Assembly: GCA_934293835.1 (NCBI GenBank)
Contig: CAKQZO010000122.1
Coordinates: forward strand, 1 to 5,141
Reading direction: 5' to 3'
Origin: an uncultured Lacticaseibacillus sp.
GTDB taxonomy: Bacteria > Bacillota > Bacilli > Lactobacillales > Lactobacillaceae
Length of the DNA stretch: 5,141 nucleotides
Numbering within the stretch: position 1 is the stretch's first letter; each line of letters opens with the position of its first letter. A model generated the notes under the pieces. It was not told the DNA's origin. It did no database searches and saw only the letters and a list, made by a program, of their open reading frames with translations. Shown piece by piece: positions 5,063 through 5,141 of the stretch. Both the position numbers and the translations under genes were made by a program.

Positions 5063-5137
5063 CGTGCGATAATCCCTTTGGGGTTGTCAGATGAAATATC
5101 ATAATTCATCTGATAATCATGGAGGGATTTTTGTATG
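5063..5137 (+). promoter_or_regulatory. Long leader hairpin that covers the Shine-Dalgarno and start codon of the right-edge gene
   Basis: Bases 5063-5095 pair in one register with 5137-5105 around a 9-base loop (5096-5104). Of 33 positions, 23 are Watson-Crick, 8 are G-U and only 2 (5070/5130 and 5081/5119) are unpaired. The tip is a perfect 9-bp stem, TCAGATGAA with TTCATCTGA. The lower part pairs CCCTTT (5074-5079) with the SD GGAGGG (5121-5126) and continues through the ATG. All eight wobble pairs are G-U only in the plus-strand RNA (they would be A-C in the other strand), which points to an RNA structure read in this direction. It could be a translational switch, an RNA-thermometer-like lock or a guard against read-through translation. 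Confidence 0.6.
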
Positions 5138-5141
5138 CCTA
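5135..5141 (+). CDS. Start of an unidentified gene, cut by right window edge
   Basis: Only the ATG, a Pro codon and one base are visible. The call rests on GGAGGG (5121-5126) placed 8 bases before the ATG and on the structured leader ahead of it. The product cannot be guessed from two residues. An overlapping alternative frame starts at ATG 5091 (MKYHNSSDNHGGIFVCL) and is also open to the edge, but its GGGG ribosome binding site is weaker and its early codons lie inside the hairpin. A transposase with a self-sequestered start is one possibility among several. Confidence 0.5.

Noticed and set aside
4904..5104. 66-residue plus-strand frame
   Set aside because: It starts with TTG without a ribosome binding site, is antisense to the better supported small ORF unit, and ends inside the leader hairpin.
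5029..5141. Tail of a minus-strand gene entering from the right edge (ends FLRLVL, stop at 5029)
   Set aside because: The open stretch is short and overlaps the plus-strand leader whose G-U pairs and SD indicate the opposite direction; the terminator at 4840 is better explained by the small ORF 20 bases before it.

Overview
The window looks like chromosomal DNA of a low-to-mid-GC Gram-positive bacterium, most likely a member of the Lactobacillaceae. The evidence is a WxL-type surface protein beside a DUF916/DUF3324 WxL-interacting protein, an Rgg/MutR-type regulator, strong GGAGG-like ribosome binding sites and a TTG start with a good Shine-Dalgarno. The species cannot be named from the sequence alone.

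Layout, read right to left because the three large genes are on the minus strand. (a) 4565-5134 is a 570-base stretch without a large gene. It holds a compact minus-strand transcription unit (promoter about 5005-5039, a 26-residue ORF at 4896-4976, terminator 4840-4875) and the promoter region of the regulator (about 4680-4771). It also holds a plus-strand leader (5063-5137) that folds over the Shine-Dalgarno and start codon of a gene leaving the right edge. (b) 3662-4564 is an Rgg-like XRE-family regulator of 300 residues. (c) 3426-3661 is a control region with four 10-bp direct repeats immediately upstream of a -10-like hexamer and a duplicated translation-initiation region. (d) 741-3425 is an 894-residue secreted protein with three related N-terminal modules, a Ser-rich linker, a SpaA/Cna-B-like domain, a MucBP-like domain and a C-terminal WxL domain. 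(e) 1-725 is the N-terminal 241 residues of a WxL-interacting protein, 15 bases downstream of the WxL gene and cut by the left edge.

Working model: the WxL protein and the WxL-interacting protein are cotranscribed, exported, and assemble on the peptidoglycan as a surface adhesion or scaffold complex, as in lactobacillal csc-type clusters. The Rgg-like protein next door is the obvious candidate to activate them, because the WxL promoter has a good -10 but no -35 and repeats where an activator would sit. No typical short hydrophobic pheromone gene is visible. The 26-residue ORF unit is the only nearby small gene with its own promoter, ribosome binding site and terminator, but its peptide is not SHP-like. 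The functional links are inference; the gene families are recognisable from sequence.
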